NCBI RefSeq assembly: GCF_000524195.1
Contig: NW_020170485.1
Location: 179,711-243,710, forward strand
DNA: 64,000 bases
Direction of reading: 5' to 3'
Source of the DNA: Echinococcus granulosus
Lineage: Eukaryota; Platyhelminthes; Cestoda; Cyclophyllidea; Taeniidae
This document shows positions 1-52,600 of the stretch, piece after piece (position 1 is the first letter of the stretch; every line of letters begins with the position of its first letter). The position numbers and the translations under genes were made by a program. The notes under the pieces were generated by a model that worked only from the letters and a program-made list of their open reading frames with translations, was not told the DNA's origin and searched no databases.

Positions 1-642
1 CTATTCATCCATCCATCTATCTATCCTGTATTCCTCCATCCATCCTCTATCCACCCGTCCATCAATCAATTCAACCCGTACTCACCCATCCATCCATCCT
101 GCATCCATCTTACCATCCTGTATCCATCGACCTATCCATCCATCCTGTATCTATCCATCCATGCACCTATTCATGATGCATCCATCCGTCCATACATTTT
201 ATCCATATATTCATCCATATATTCATCCAGGTATACATTCATCCATCCATTCCTCTATCCTGTATCCATCAATCCATAATGTATCAATCCATCCATTCAT
301 CCATCCAAATTTATTCATCCATCCATTAATCCAACCCGTACTCACCCATCCATCCTGCCTCCCTCCGGCCATCCTGTATCCATCGATCTATCCGTCCATT
401 CATCCATGACGCATCCATCCTGTATCCAGCCATCGATCCAACCTCCATCCAGCCATCCATCCGTCCGTTCATCCATCCTTCCATTCATCCACCCATCTAT
501 TCATCCATCTTTCCATTCATCCATCCACCCATCCATCTGTGACGCATCTATCCATCCATCCTGTATACATCCATCCATCCCTTCACATTTTCCCGTGTTT
601 TTCTGTCCTTTTTATTTATCCTTCATGCCTCCATCCGAATAA
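1..642. repeat. Degenerate CATC/ATCC tandem repeat
   Basis: The plus strand is built of imperfect CATC and ATCC units, interspersed with CTGTATCC variants, for about 640 bases. It may extend left of the window. Open frames through it read as repeated His-Pro-Ser-Ile and are artefacts of the repeat, not genes. The same family recurs in several introns of this window. Confidence 0.9.
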
Positions 643-1899
643 CCATTTACATATCCTAGTATACCTCCGTCGACTTACACACTAAATTATCCTTTTTTAA
701 CCACCCGTTCATTTATCCACTCAATCAACAACGCGAATATCATTTTATCCAAACCATTTTATTTTCTTGATCTATCCTAATCTCACCTGAGAAAATTCAC
801 TGACACTTAACCAAATTTCACTTTTCTAAATATTACTTTTGATTAAAATGTTACTTCTCGCAAGGTGTCATGACACTGCGTGACAGCGTGGCGATCCAAA
901 GTGCCTCCACAATTTAGGCGATCAATAAACCTAAGAGGCGAAGAATCGATTTTTGGGTTCTTGCCACAGCAGTGACTACACGCACGCACCTACGCGTGCG
1001 TGAATGCGTGTGTGCGTGCGGGTGACCCACAGCAGGCCCTGGGACGTCGCGTCCGCTAACTCGTCCATTGCCCGTCCCTGTTGGCACATTCCATGGGTAC
1101 AGTAAAGCAAATTTGCTCCTGCGCGTTCGCTCATCACATTAGCACCAAGTTAGAGGAGGGGCAATGGAACCGTCTCCTCCAGGCCTGTTTACGTCTGGTG
1201 ATCAATGTTACTAACTTCTGGTTTATGCCCCTGAGGGAGATCATGCGCTAACACCTCCAGTGACCATCAAGGCAATCTAATTGTACTTTTGGGCTTAGGC
1301 CGAGTGTTTATCTCCTCCAAGCTGCTTTGCTCGGTGACAGGTTGAACAACTGCGCGTCTAGTAGTCATGCTAAATTAATGTCTGTTTCTAGTGCACCAGA
1401 AAAAGTGGGCATGCTCCAGCACCCTTAAAAAGTTGTATGTCCCTGCATCTGTAAGGCGACCTTACTAGCCTTGCTCTGAGAGGTCCTTTAACTTTTGCCT
1501 TTAAAAGCTCATCTTCAATCTTCAGTGGCTATCACAGATCACTTCGGTGATTCTGGAAGACTTCATGAAACATGTAAGAACTTAAAATTAATTAACTGAA
1601 GCACACTCGACCACGCTGAAGAGTCACCAAAAAGTTTTCACCTCCCGAATACCCCCCCCCCCCCCACCAGCCCCGGATTCCCGTGAGGTAAATAAACAAG
1701 CTGCAAGGGACTGTTTTTCCCCCTTAAAACGATAAGTACCAAATCATGTCATTATTGCATTACGCGAGAGAAAGCTTTTGGAGAACTTTACGTTCATCAC
1801 TCAACCACGCCAAAAAAACGGCAATGATGCCATCAAAACTGCGACAAATTGAGTCACTTTTCACTCGAAATTAGTCCATAAATTGAGGAAGAGGGGAGG
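643..1899. other. Non-coding stretch upstream of the kinase gene
   Basis: No gene recognised. It holds a CG-rich stretch of GTGCGTG/CACGCAC units near 975-1022 and a long C homopolymer near 1651-1667. Weak similarity to 5.7-6.4 kb (for example the shared CTCCAAGCTGCTTT near 1315 and 6307) suggests an old degenerate repeat. Confidence 0.5.
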
Positions 1900-2041
1900 A
1901 AGTTAACTTGACTAGTCTCCACGGTGCTTTGAATACTAATTGAGTCAGTTTTACGTGTACACAATGCGCTACGGAGAAAAGCGGACCCTCGAGGGCGACG
2001 TCGGAGCAGACACGGTGATAAAACAAATGCACGACATTAAC

Positions 2042-2085
2042 GCGCACGCACGTGCGCACTTGCATGCAAATGGATGCATGCAAAG
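2042..2085. promoter_or_regulatory. E-box and octamer (POU-type) motif cluster
   Basis: A CACGTG E-box lies in the 10-bp palindrome CGCACGTGCG (2047-2056). It is followed by the octamer ATGCAAAT (2064-2071) and a near copy, ATGCAAAG (2078-2085). These are known E-box and POU-factor site types. Their use here is inferred from their position just upstream of the CCAAT array. Confidence 0.45.
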
Positions 2086-2116
2086 ATTCAGGCCAATGGA
2101 CAGCGTCCTATCTTTT

Positions 2117-2300
2117 ATTGGCTATGCTAGGTTTCACCTTGAGCTACCAACCAATCACACTGTGATATGTGTTTCAGTTCTTATTGACCAATCGGGGTAT
2201 TGCTATGCCACACCACTCATCATCCAATCAAACGAGGAAGAAGTTTCTGCGATTGTTTCGTATTCCCACTGACGGTAGGGGTAGTCACAGAAATCGAGCT
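2117..2300 (+). promoter_or_regulatory. Probable main PKG promoter with four CCAAT boxes
   Basis: CCAAT or ATTGG pentamers occur at 2117-2121, 2151-2155, 2188-2192 and 2224-2228, spaced 34, 37 and 36 bp. No clear TATA box was seen. CCAAT boxes bind NF-Y in animals. A transcription start soon after the last box would give a 5' UTR of roughly 200 nt before the ATG at 2508. Promoter function is inferred from motif density and location. Confidence 0.5.
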
Positions 2301-2507
2301 GTTTTGAATTCCGGCTCCATTGACGCCAATTCAGGGGAGGAGCATCGAGGGATCGGAAATCACCCCCATCACGGATTGTTTAATCACACAAGGCACGAGA
2401 AACCGCAGGTTAGTCGGGTGGACAAAGCTAACAACACTCTCAGCCAGCAACAGCAACGACAGGAGCCGGTATTCAATTCGCCGGCTAAACCTCCTAGACC
2501 GAACAAA

Positions 2508-44794
<42,287 letters not shown>

Positions 44795-45479
44795 GTTACC
44801 TATCCTTTTCCTCCCCCCTTAATCTCCACCCGGCCGAGTGGAACCACCACTTTCGGCACCGCCCGTTATCACCATCACTTCGTCCTTTCTTGATTCCCAC
44901 TTTTATACCGATATACACACACATATATATATATATATACATAGAGAGACGAGTGAATGTATATCACGATACGTACGTATGTCGCTTCTGACCCGTTCCA
45001 TCCCTTCCTTCCATTGCCTTCCGTCCTCTCCTCCTCCTCCTCCACGTACCAAAGCGCATCACAGAAGCCCTCGTCCCATCGTGTCTCTCCAAAATCTGTA
45101 CCCAAATACTCCTCCTCATTATGGACTCCTCAGGAGTCAAATTTTCCCTCAACAACTTTTACTCCATACGAATTTTCCCGCTTTGTTTTTTTGGGGAAGA
45201 TTGGGGATTTGGGATTTCGAATTTTTTAATTATTTCTCATTGTCACAGACAAGGAGACGGAAGGTGAAGTAAAAACTTCTCTTTCGATGGATGGTTGTAA
45301 TCGACCTTGAGAGTGGACCACGGGGGCACGTAGTGGGCAGACCTGGGCTACGATCGTGGTGGGTGATTGCGGACCAAGCTGAGGGTGGCTATTAGCAGCA
45401 ATGCCACTAACCAACCAGTAGGGAACAGATTAGCAAAGTGGTGTATCTGCACGGACCTCTCGAGGAGATTGAGCACCCT
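44795..45479 (+). other. PKG 3' flank with TA/CA microsatellite
   Basis: It probably contains the PKG 3' UTR. No AATAAA was seen between the stop and the viral element; the first is near 45895, inside the element. An (AC)n(AT)n microsatellite lies at about 44912-44941. Confidence 0.5.
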
Positions 45480-45650
45480 AGCCAGCGCCACTCATGTGCG
45501 TGCGCGCTTGGTGGTGGTGCGGGGCGGGAGAGCTTCTTGCGCGTTGGTTCTGCCCCCCCCCCCCCATTACTGCCACGTGCGTGCGCAAGTGAGTGGCGTG
45601 GAATTGGTTGAATATGACCGGCTTTTCGATGGACGACGGGCGACTCACAC
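45480..45650. repeat. Left terminal hairpin repeat of the viral element
   Basis: The outer arm (about 45482-45526, CGCCACTCATGTGCG…) pairs with the inner arm (about 45552-45600, …GCGCAAGTGAGTGGCG). The apex lies around 45527-45551, and a 14-C run lies next to it. Inward of the hairpin, 45601-45650 continues the match to the right end. Foldback termini of this kind prime DNA replication in parvoviruses. Confidence 0.75.
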
Positions 45651-45929
45651 AGGAAGAGAGAAGAGGAGGAGGCCAAAGCGGGAATGTTTGAGGTAAAAGA
45701 ACCGCTACTCTTCCGGTAATGTCCTTTAACTGCTAATTTTTCATTCAAGGGCCTCGAAAAGCAGACATCCCCGGGAAAGAGAACAAAGGCATGTGCAATT
45801 ACTCCTTTTATTGGATGAAAAAAAAAGATAAATAATGCGATTTTCCTTTACCGATTGGATATCGGTAAACAAATCAATTAAGACAAATTTTATTAATAAA
45901 TACAACTGCAATACGCCTGTGAGTCATTC

Positions 45930-46226
45930 ATGCCTTCTTCCAGCAAGATCTCTTCATCGGCAGTGATGAGGATAAACGAGCAAACAGAAGCCAAGCTCTC
46001 GAAGATGGACCCTCGCCTCTTCGCTTGCCGCGAATCGACTTTGCGAGAGAGCTTATCAACACATAACGAAATGTCGCGGAGGAAATCATCCAACTGGACG
46101 ACTAGGTTCCGGGAAGGGCAGATTCGCTATTACCTCGGCTGGTTAAACAACCTGCTATTTCAGACACACCGATTCCCAATCCACGAGTTGATGGAGCTCA
46201 TACTGCAAATGAAGATTACTCAATGA
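45930..46226 (+). pseudogene. NS1-like N-terminal remnant, frame 0
   Basis: This is an open segment of 98 codons at the left of the viral coding region, in the place expected for the N-terminus of a parvoviral NS1. No diagnostic motif is visible in it. It ends at a stop just upstream of the HUH segment, which lies in a different frame. Confidence 0.4.
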
Positions 46227-46351
46227 TTCTTCCTAGTGGTACGAAGCTCCCGAGCAAAACTTCATGCACCTATGCTAAACATGTCGACCATATCCATGCC
46301 CTTTTTCGCCTCTCATATACGTGGATTGGTATCGGAAGCGAATGAGCAACC
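46202..46351 (+). pseudogene. NS1-like HUH endonuclease remnant
   Basis: A segment in a third frame contains the His-hydrophobic-His motif VDHIHALF (H-I-H at 46289-46297), the metal-binding signature of rolling-circle or rolling-hairpin nickases. It closes at a TGA (46349-46351). The following helicase-linker segment is one frame away, so a frameshift separates them. Confidence 0.5.
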
Positions 46352-46794
46352 AAACTGTTACCGATCCAATTCGAGCTTTGCAATGTACAAAAGGGAGAGG
46401 AGTTGTGATTCTTGTTGGATTGGAGATGGAGGACATGTACAAGCTGGCACAAGACATGCCGATGCTCACCAGCAATACCACCTGTGATATTTCTGAAGGC
46501 CGCAGGCAAAAGAACGAGGAAAGGACCCAGTTGAAGATAAGCAATCGTAAGAGCAATTACGAAGATCTTCGATCGGAGATTTGGTGTCGGAAGATCATCA
46601 AGCCCAAAGATATCTATGACAAATTTACTCCAACTGAGGCCGTAGAGCTAGATGTTCTAATTGGTATTCAGTGGAAAGATATAGCAAAACAATATATTAA
46701 CTCCTATAACCGCGTACTCGTACGGTTAGAAAAGGAGACGCCATATCTTCAGAACATCCAACGGTTGGAACAGGAGTGCAAAGTGAAGAATTAA
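46321..46794 (+). pseudogene. NS1-like middle remnant
   Basis: An open segment of about 157 codons, frame 1. Its second half is charged and helical (FTPTEAVELDVLIGIQWKDI), consistent with the linker and oligomerisation region before an SF3 helicase. It ends at an in-frame TAA (46792-46794). The same frame resumes directly afterwards. Confidence 0.45.
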
Positions 46795-47000
46795 AACGAC
46801 TTGGCACAAGGTTCCCAATGGTTGGAGACAATGCTGAGGAAAAATGACATAGACATCCCGAGTTTTCTTCAGAACGTGATCGACATCATGGATTTGGGAA
46901 AAAAAAAACAGAATCAGTACGGTGTGCCTATGAGGCATAACGAACACGGGCAAGCCGCTTATCGCCGGACTCATCGCAGCTCCACTGAGAGTAAGTTGAC
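46795..47000 (+). pseudogene. NS1-like Walker A region with A10 frame change
   Basis: Frame 1 reads WLETMLRKNDIDIPSFL, a stretch that resembles the region just before the P-loop in parvoviral NS1. A run of ten A bases (46899-46908) follows. Beyond it the P-loop GITNTGKPLI is found only in frame 2 (from 46934), ending at a TGA shortly after. The GxxNTGK pattern with Asn and Lys is typical of SF3 helicases. The break is seen directly and is described here without repair. Confidence 0.7.
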
Positions 47001-47085
47001 AGTAATAGTATGATCTAATCCTATTATTGGTAACTTATGGGTTGCAACAATAACGTGACGAGGTGATCAAACTGCTTTCCAGTCT

Positions 47086-47427
47086 GACAATCTACCCAAC
47101 AAGACCGTGGCACTGATGGAGAAGTCGAGGATCACAATGACAACGAAAGATGACTTCAAACTCCTCCTTGGTAGCACAAACATGGGGGTAGATGTCAAAT
47201 ACGGCGGCCGGCAGTGGTCGCGCAGAATTTCTATAGTTGTAACTGCAAATGAAGACACTGGTTGCCGTCTGTCCGGTCAGGATCGCGATGTCCTACTAAC
47301 AAGAGTAATACAGTACAACTTAAACTATCGAATTATCTCGTACCTTGTCGTGGGCAGCATTCCAAAACCTCCTACTGGGTTGTGTACTTGTGATTTACTA
47401 GAGTTGCTTAAGAAATATAAATTTTAG
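47086..47427 (+). pseudogene. NS1-like SF3 helicase core remnant
   Basis: Frame 1 from about 47086 carries a Walker B-like NKTVALME segment, then TKDDFKLLLGS and VDVKYGG, the sensor motif ISIVVTANED (47227-47256) and QDRDVLLTRV. Order and spacing match the SF3 helicase of parvoviral NS1. This is the best-preserved part of the element and the strongest evidence of identity. Confidence 0.82.
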
Positions 47428-47488
47428 ATGAATTTGATTTACAGAAGTATAAACATGTAAATGATGGGAACGGGATAAAGACGCTCCA

Positions 47489-47923
47489 GTGGCTGAGAGA
47501 CGGGTACTGTCGCGCCAAACTCGTGGTGTTAAGGCAGTAGGAGGAAGGGAGAATAAAACCACGGCTGCGTCAACACTTCAAATACCGTTTGGCAAACTGC
47601 CAGCCTTTGGCAATACAGGACACACAGTCACACGCAGGAATCGCTGTATGGTAATCACACCCGGACTGTACGAGGAGAAGGCGGAGCCAAGTCAATCAAC
47701 TGCATTTATTTTGAATACAGCCTTCTCGGAGCCTTTCATGAACAAGTACAGCTTCCAGGCGAATAAGGATGAGCTGAGTACTAAGCGGAATGCTGTCAAC
47801 CCCTTCATGTCATTTGGGAAAGCTCGAACTAAATTTGCCGATTACTACCATCCACTACACAAGCAACTGGTGGTGTCATGTAGGTGGATAAAGTGCAAAT
47901 TGATCTTTCTAAATACACGCTAG
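47489..47923 (+). pseudogene. Viral capsid-position remnant A, unidentified
   Basis: An open segment of about 144 codons follows the helicase remnant by 60 bases. It has mixed composition with a basic N-terminus, and no phospholipase A2 motif is visible. By position it should be structural, but I do not recognise a parvoviral capsid signature. Confidence 0.4.
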
Positions 47924-48141
47924 TTAGAATAAGCAAAGATGGTATCCCGGAAGCAACTTAACCAGTAGCTGGCATGGACGTCCTCAAGACAATGGAAAGC
48001 AGAGATAGCTTCATGGAAATGTTATTATTGGAACTGAATTAGAAGTATTTTTCCATTCCATACCAGAACATGTACCACCAAGTCAAAGGTCAATGTACAC
48101 AACAAAAAATACTGTGCTGTTGAAGAAATTTCACAACGCAA

Positions 48142-48468
48142 TTGGTGGAAAACCCTATCAATGTGTATACTATGACGCTTATATCAAACAAACGTTCATT
48201 AACATGCTCTGTTTTTGAGGACGGGCGGCTTACTACTGAATGCGAAGCGCCCGGCGTAGAAATAAACGCAGTGCACTATGAGCGGGGAGTGCTTATGGTT
48301 AATGACTTCCTTGTTGGAGTCTTTAGTCCATGCTGTGAATTGCACTTGTGTTTGTGCTTGTACATTCTTCCTGGAGAAGTTAAGACGAAAGTCTTTAAAC
48401 CGCAACAATTCTTTAAGCAGGAAATTAAAGAGGAAGAAAAGGAAATAAAAATAAGAATAACGAGGTAA
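48142..48468 (+). pseudogene. Viral capsid-position remnant B, unidentified
   Basis: An open segment of about 108 codons in frame 1, ending in a Lys/Glu-rich stretch before a TAA at 48466. The next segment overlaps it in another frame, so a frameshift near 48430-48466 is likely. Confidence 0.35.
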
Positions 48469-48932
48469 GGAAAGAAGAGGAAGCAAATCAATACATATCC
48501 ATAAAACCCAAAGATGCCAAATGGGCTAGCATTAGCTTTGCTATCGGTGCTACTCTTGGCATTCCACTAGGAGCTTTGTCCGCAGCTATTCAAGCCGGAT
48601 CCCTGCCTACTATTGCCACCATAACTGCAGGTGCTACTGGCACCGTAGGTGCCATCACATCCATCGTAGCAGCAGGCTTACGTCAACCACCTCAAATAGG
48701 TCGTAATGCTGGCTACAATGTACAAGAATTGAAACGTCTGATACCTGATGGACAGCAGTCCGGCGGTAGTGAAAGCCCATCTCTAGAGCAGAGTGCCATG
48801 GAAATTAAGCAGGAAGACATAGACGAAACAGCTGTGGAAATTGCGGCTGCTAAAACTATACATACAACCCCACAAGGTGTTGCATCATCAGCTGGATATC
48901 ATTTGCCGAATGCCACGCAGCCTCAGATATAA
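48429..48932 (+). pseudogene. Viral-region Gly/Ala-rich hydrophobic segment
   Basis: Frame 0 is open over 168 codons. It has a charged start, a hydrophobic Gly/Ala/Ile/Thr-rich core of about 55 residues (48531-48680; for example GATLGIPLGALSAAIQAG), then a polar tail. The core could insert into membranes. That is unlike the jelly-roll capsids known for parvoviruses, so its role is unknown. It is followed in the same frame by about 50 more codons after a stop at 48930. Confidence 0.4.
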
Positions 48933-49084
48933 GAGTATTACCTGCCTACCCAGATAACTACACCAGCTAATCCGCATACAAATTATCCCAGTCGACCGGA
49001 AACGTGGTTTCAGCGAAATCGAAATTATCAAAATTGCCAGGCAATTATGGTAGCAGAGAAAGCAATCGTCTTAGAAATTGAAAC

Positions 49085-49264
49085 AAGACGCTGACATTCG
49101 CGCTGTACGTATTTACCGAAGAAAAACTGCGGACGTCACCAGAGATGATTAAAAAAACAATTTACGGAACTAAGGTGAACATATTCTCAGGTCGCATACG
49201 AGCGCAGGGTCAAAGAAGATTATTGGTATTCGACGAAGATCCGAACTCCTTCAATTATTCATGA
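49085..49264 (+). pseudogene. Viral-region 3' remnant, unidentified
   Basis: A frame 2 segment of about 58 codons from 49091, with mixed charged composition (EEKLRTSPEMIKKTIYG), ending at TGA 49262-49264. Probably the 3' end of the downstream viral coding block. Confidence 0.3.
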
Positions 49265-49435
49265 ATCTCAATTCAACGAACTACGAGCCACTAATGGAAG
49301 CAATACGAAAGTGGTAATTGCAATTAAGAAAATATGGCGCAAATGACGCCGAGTACCAAAATATGAAAAGTGTACCGATTCTAAACGCTTGCCTTAATAA
49401 AGTGTGCACCGCGTATAGTCTTCTTACTAAAAGAA

Positions 49436-49465
49436 GGATTATTTGGTCTTCACCCCAAATAATCC
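49436..49465. terminator. Perfect 11-bp stem hairpin near right end of viral element
   Basis: GGATTATTTGG and CCAAATAATCC flank an 8-nt loop just inside the right terminal repeat. It may be a structural or RNA-processing element. Its function is not established, and the terminator type is only the nearest label. Confidence 0.35.
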
Positions 49466-49469
49466 CGCA

Positions 49470-49601
49470 ATGAGGCACCTGTCGTCCATCAAAAAGCCGA
49501 TCAGATTCAGTTAGTTCGACACCACTCATGTAAGCACGCGCAGGATGGTAATGGGGCTGAACCAGTGCATGGGGCGAGAAAACTTACTGCGCATTGCCAG
49601 C
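49470..49601. repeat. Right terminal repeat of the viral element
   Basis: 49470-49565 is the inverted counterpart of 45552-45650 (shared GTCGTCCATC-AAAAGCCG, CACTCA, GTAATGGGG, GAACCA). Beyond it, GGGGCGAGA…CTTACTGCGC (about 49571-49592) resembles the left apex in direct orientation. The outer arm is missing, so this end is truncated. Confidence 0.72.
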
Positions 49602-52600
49602 TCATTAAAAATATTTCATTGCTTTAACTGCGATAGCACAAAAATTGACTTCCGGAACAGACTATTTGTCCTGACCCTCTCAGTTACAGTAGTGTGAAAA
49701 ATAAGTTAAGGCAGTCACATTCTACCTAAGAAAGGTGCTAGTTTCTTTAGTAAGGTAGGCACTGTTAAAAAAGTTGTGGGATTAACACTTCAGTATCAAT
49801 AAAAACCAATACTAACATATAATTCAACGCCATTTATTACCAGCCATCCCAAAAACAAACAGAAACAATAAGACCTCATAACATGAATAAAATAACATAT
49901 TAAGAATAAGGCACACAAAAAAGGCGCCACAGATTTTAGTTGCATTTAGGTCATATATTGCCACTTTTAAAGAAACCATTAGAATCAAACATCATGTCAG
50001 CAGTATAATTTAGAATATACAAAATATAATTATGCTTCCAGTCCAAAGCCCCAACCTCTGAAATTGACTCACTGAATGAACATAATCTGCAAGAACAAAA
50101 ATAACAGTCTAATCTGAAGAGGATACACCGGAAAAACCGCCCTGCCGAGACATCACACTTGAAAAGGCCAGGATCCAAACAAGCCGCTTATCCTTAAATT
50201 CGTGCGCCGCAAATGAACAAGCACCACCAAGAAAGCAAAAATAAAACAATTTTCTAATTACCCGCAAGTTTATGCGATGCAGTAAAAAACTAGCTTTTGT
50301 TCATTTCTTTTGAAGTCATTAAATAAAAATGTACCAAATGATAGCATATTGTTTCAACAAATGCGAAGATTATTTATTGAATGTGGCATAAGATACTTGT
50401 TTCGGTTAATAGCAGTGGGTATAACAACAAGCCTAACTAACTAGTTTTTCTAGTTTAAATTCAGTTTTAGTCAGTAAAGGAAATTAGAATGCATCTTGAA
50501 AGTGCGGTTGAATTTTTTTTTGCAGGTGCAACTTACGTAAAGGAAGTAAAGTTGAATTGCGCTTCCAATGATTTTCTAGTGTCTGCCATCGTAGAAAGAG
50601 CTTGTCTTGAATCGGAACCTTTTATCTTTTGGGAATTTTTTGAACATAGGAAATGTGAAATAGTTGTCTGATTGAATAGACGCCTTAGGTAGTAAACGAC
50701 TAGCTTTGCGCAGGCTTCGTAATAAGGGGTGGACGACTTCTGTCCCAGAAAAGGTGGATACGAGCCCTCATCCGCCACAACACATTAATGTATTCCAAGC
50801 ACTCCATGCAGCACAAACACTGGATGTTCACCTTCAATCACTCGACTCGATTCAAAGTTCTGAAGTTTGATATGCAAGTGAGAAAGGAGAAAAACATTAC
50901 GATTGTCGTGGCGGTAAGATTTGTTATTTTTGGACTTTGGACCGGGATCAATGACCGTATCCTGCATGTTTGAGGCGCTTTTTGAGTTTCATGCCCTTTG
51001 TGTACGGAGGAAGATTTGTAGACACTGCCACCGGCTCAATATTTTCGTTGGTTCTCTATTCTGCCGCTGTCTTCAGCCCCCTGGATTGGCTCGATGGGGT
51101 ATAAGAGGACATCTCATACTCGTGTAGCATGGATACTTCTAAAATATCAATGGCCCGAAGTAGATGCCCATAAAGCCTCTTCACAGCCCTGAAGAATGTC
51201 GGAATAACTCCGGGCACAGATGTTCAATACGCAGCACATCTACAAGAACCGACAAAGGGCCACTTTTGTTACTAACCATTAACAAGCTACGAGGAATGGG
51301 TGGTGTATCTTTTTAGACACGCATTCAACCACTCGTTATGACAGAGAAACCCAGTAGTTGAAACATAAACTCCCTAAGGGATTGGTCAAGTATATAGGAA
51401 AAGGCCCCGAGAGTTGGCTATGACAACACGTTACAGTGACACCCAAGGCCGGTCAAACGCAGTATCAATCTACCAGGGTCGTGCGTGGCACAATCAAAAT
51501 TTAGGGGGTCTTGTTTTTCCTATTGTGCTTGCTTCCTAGTGGCTCTAATTTACTTTTACGAATTTTGGGCAAATTATAACAGCCTCTATGCAATTTCCCC
51601 CTGGTCACTGTTGTGACCTGATAATTATAAACCACAGGAGCTTATTTTTTTAACCAGAATTTTTAGATAGTTTTGCTATCTAACGGGCTATAATGAGAGA
51701 CTCATTTGGTGTACTACGCGGTTATCATGTTGGACGTGAGTAAAAGAGACAGAGAAAAAACGACAAATCGATCATCCAACAGACTTATGAATTCCTTACT
51801 TTGAGTTTCGGACTGTTTATTATAATGGCCACTTCTTGATGTCCTGTGGAAACCGTTCTGGGTTTATTATTCAGATGCATTTTGCCAATCCTAGGTTACC
51901 GTTGGATGGTCCCTAAGGCGCAGGTTTGAGTGTGTACTGAATGCAAGGAAGCGTCAGCCTTCACTCTGCTCAATAACCTATTTGGAACACTACTGTTTCG
52001 TCAGGCGGGAGCAGTATCAGTTACGGAAGATGGCACAAGGCAAATCAGGACTTGGCCAACACCAATCAACTAGACCAATGAGGGGGACCAGTTTGAATTT
52101 TTGGATTTGGTGTACTAATGCAGACATTTAATGTAATGTAATCGCGAGTGGTGGTGTTCAAAATGACGGGAGAGCTGCGTAATGCCTGTTTATTTTTGTG
52201 CATGTTTTTAGGGAGCCAGAGGGCATATTGGTGGAGCCTCGTGGCTGAGCAGGCTCCCTCTCGATGCATTTGGATAAGGAAGTGGAGAAGACAAAATCTG
52301 ATTTCCTGCAAAACTTATTGGCTGTAAAACACCTTCATTGTGCAATGCAAGATGTCTTTCTCAAGGCATGCGCGTTCCCGGCGCAACGAGCTTATGGGAC
52401 GACTTTTGATTTCGTAACACTTGAGACAAGTTTAAAAGGCAGTAAATTGGGGATACAGCAAAAAAAATCATTAGGCCTCAGGTCAATTAAATTTGGCAGT
52501 GATTATTTAAGAGACTAAGGCAAATTGCACTGAATGTTTGTCTGAAAAGACTTTCTGAAAGAGGAGGGGAGTTGGGGAACACAAGTCTCGTTATGGAGCC

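Larger units (their letters stand above)
45480..49601 (+). mobile_element. Decayed endogenous parvovirus-like element
   Basis: The unit is about 4.1 kb and is bounded by inverted terminal repeats. The inner arm of the left end (45552-45650) matches the complement of 49470-49565 at roughly three bases in four. The left end also folds on itself as a hairpin. Inside, in plus-strand order, are an HUH-type H-I-H motif, a P-loop of the form GxxNTGKP, and SF3 helicase signatures. These are the gene order and motifs of parvoviral NS1 with capsid genes downstream. Coding is split by several stops and frame changes, so no intact replication protein is encoded here. Size, termini and order fit a densovirus-like Parvoviridae relative. 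The exact subfamily is undetermined. Confidence 0.82.

Noticed and set aside
161..642. Open frames of 78-82 codons rich in His-Pro-Ser-Ile
   Set aside because: They are direct translations of the CATC tandem repeat and have no independent support.
45367..45748. Open frames on both strands over the left viral terminus
   Set aside because: They cross the hairpin repeat and its C run; non-coding structure explains the sequence better.
52233..52257. Possible tRNA or tRNA-derived element (TGGCTGAGCAGG in a GGAGCCT/AGGCTCC stem)
   Set aside because: No B box, T-arm or acceptor stem could be found.
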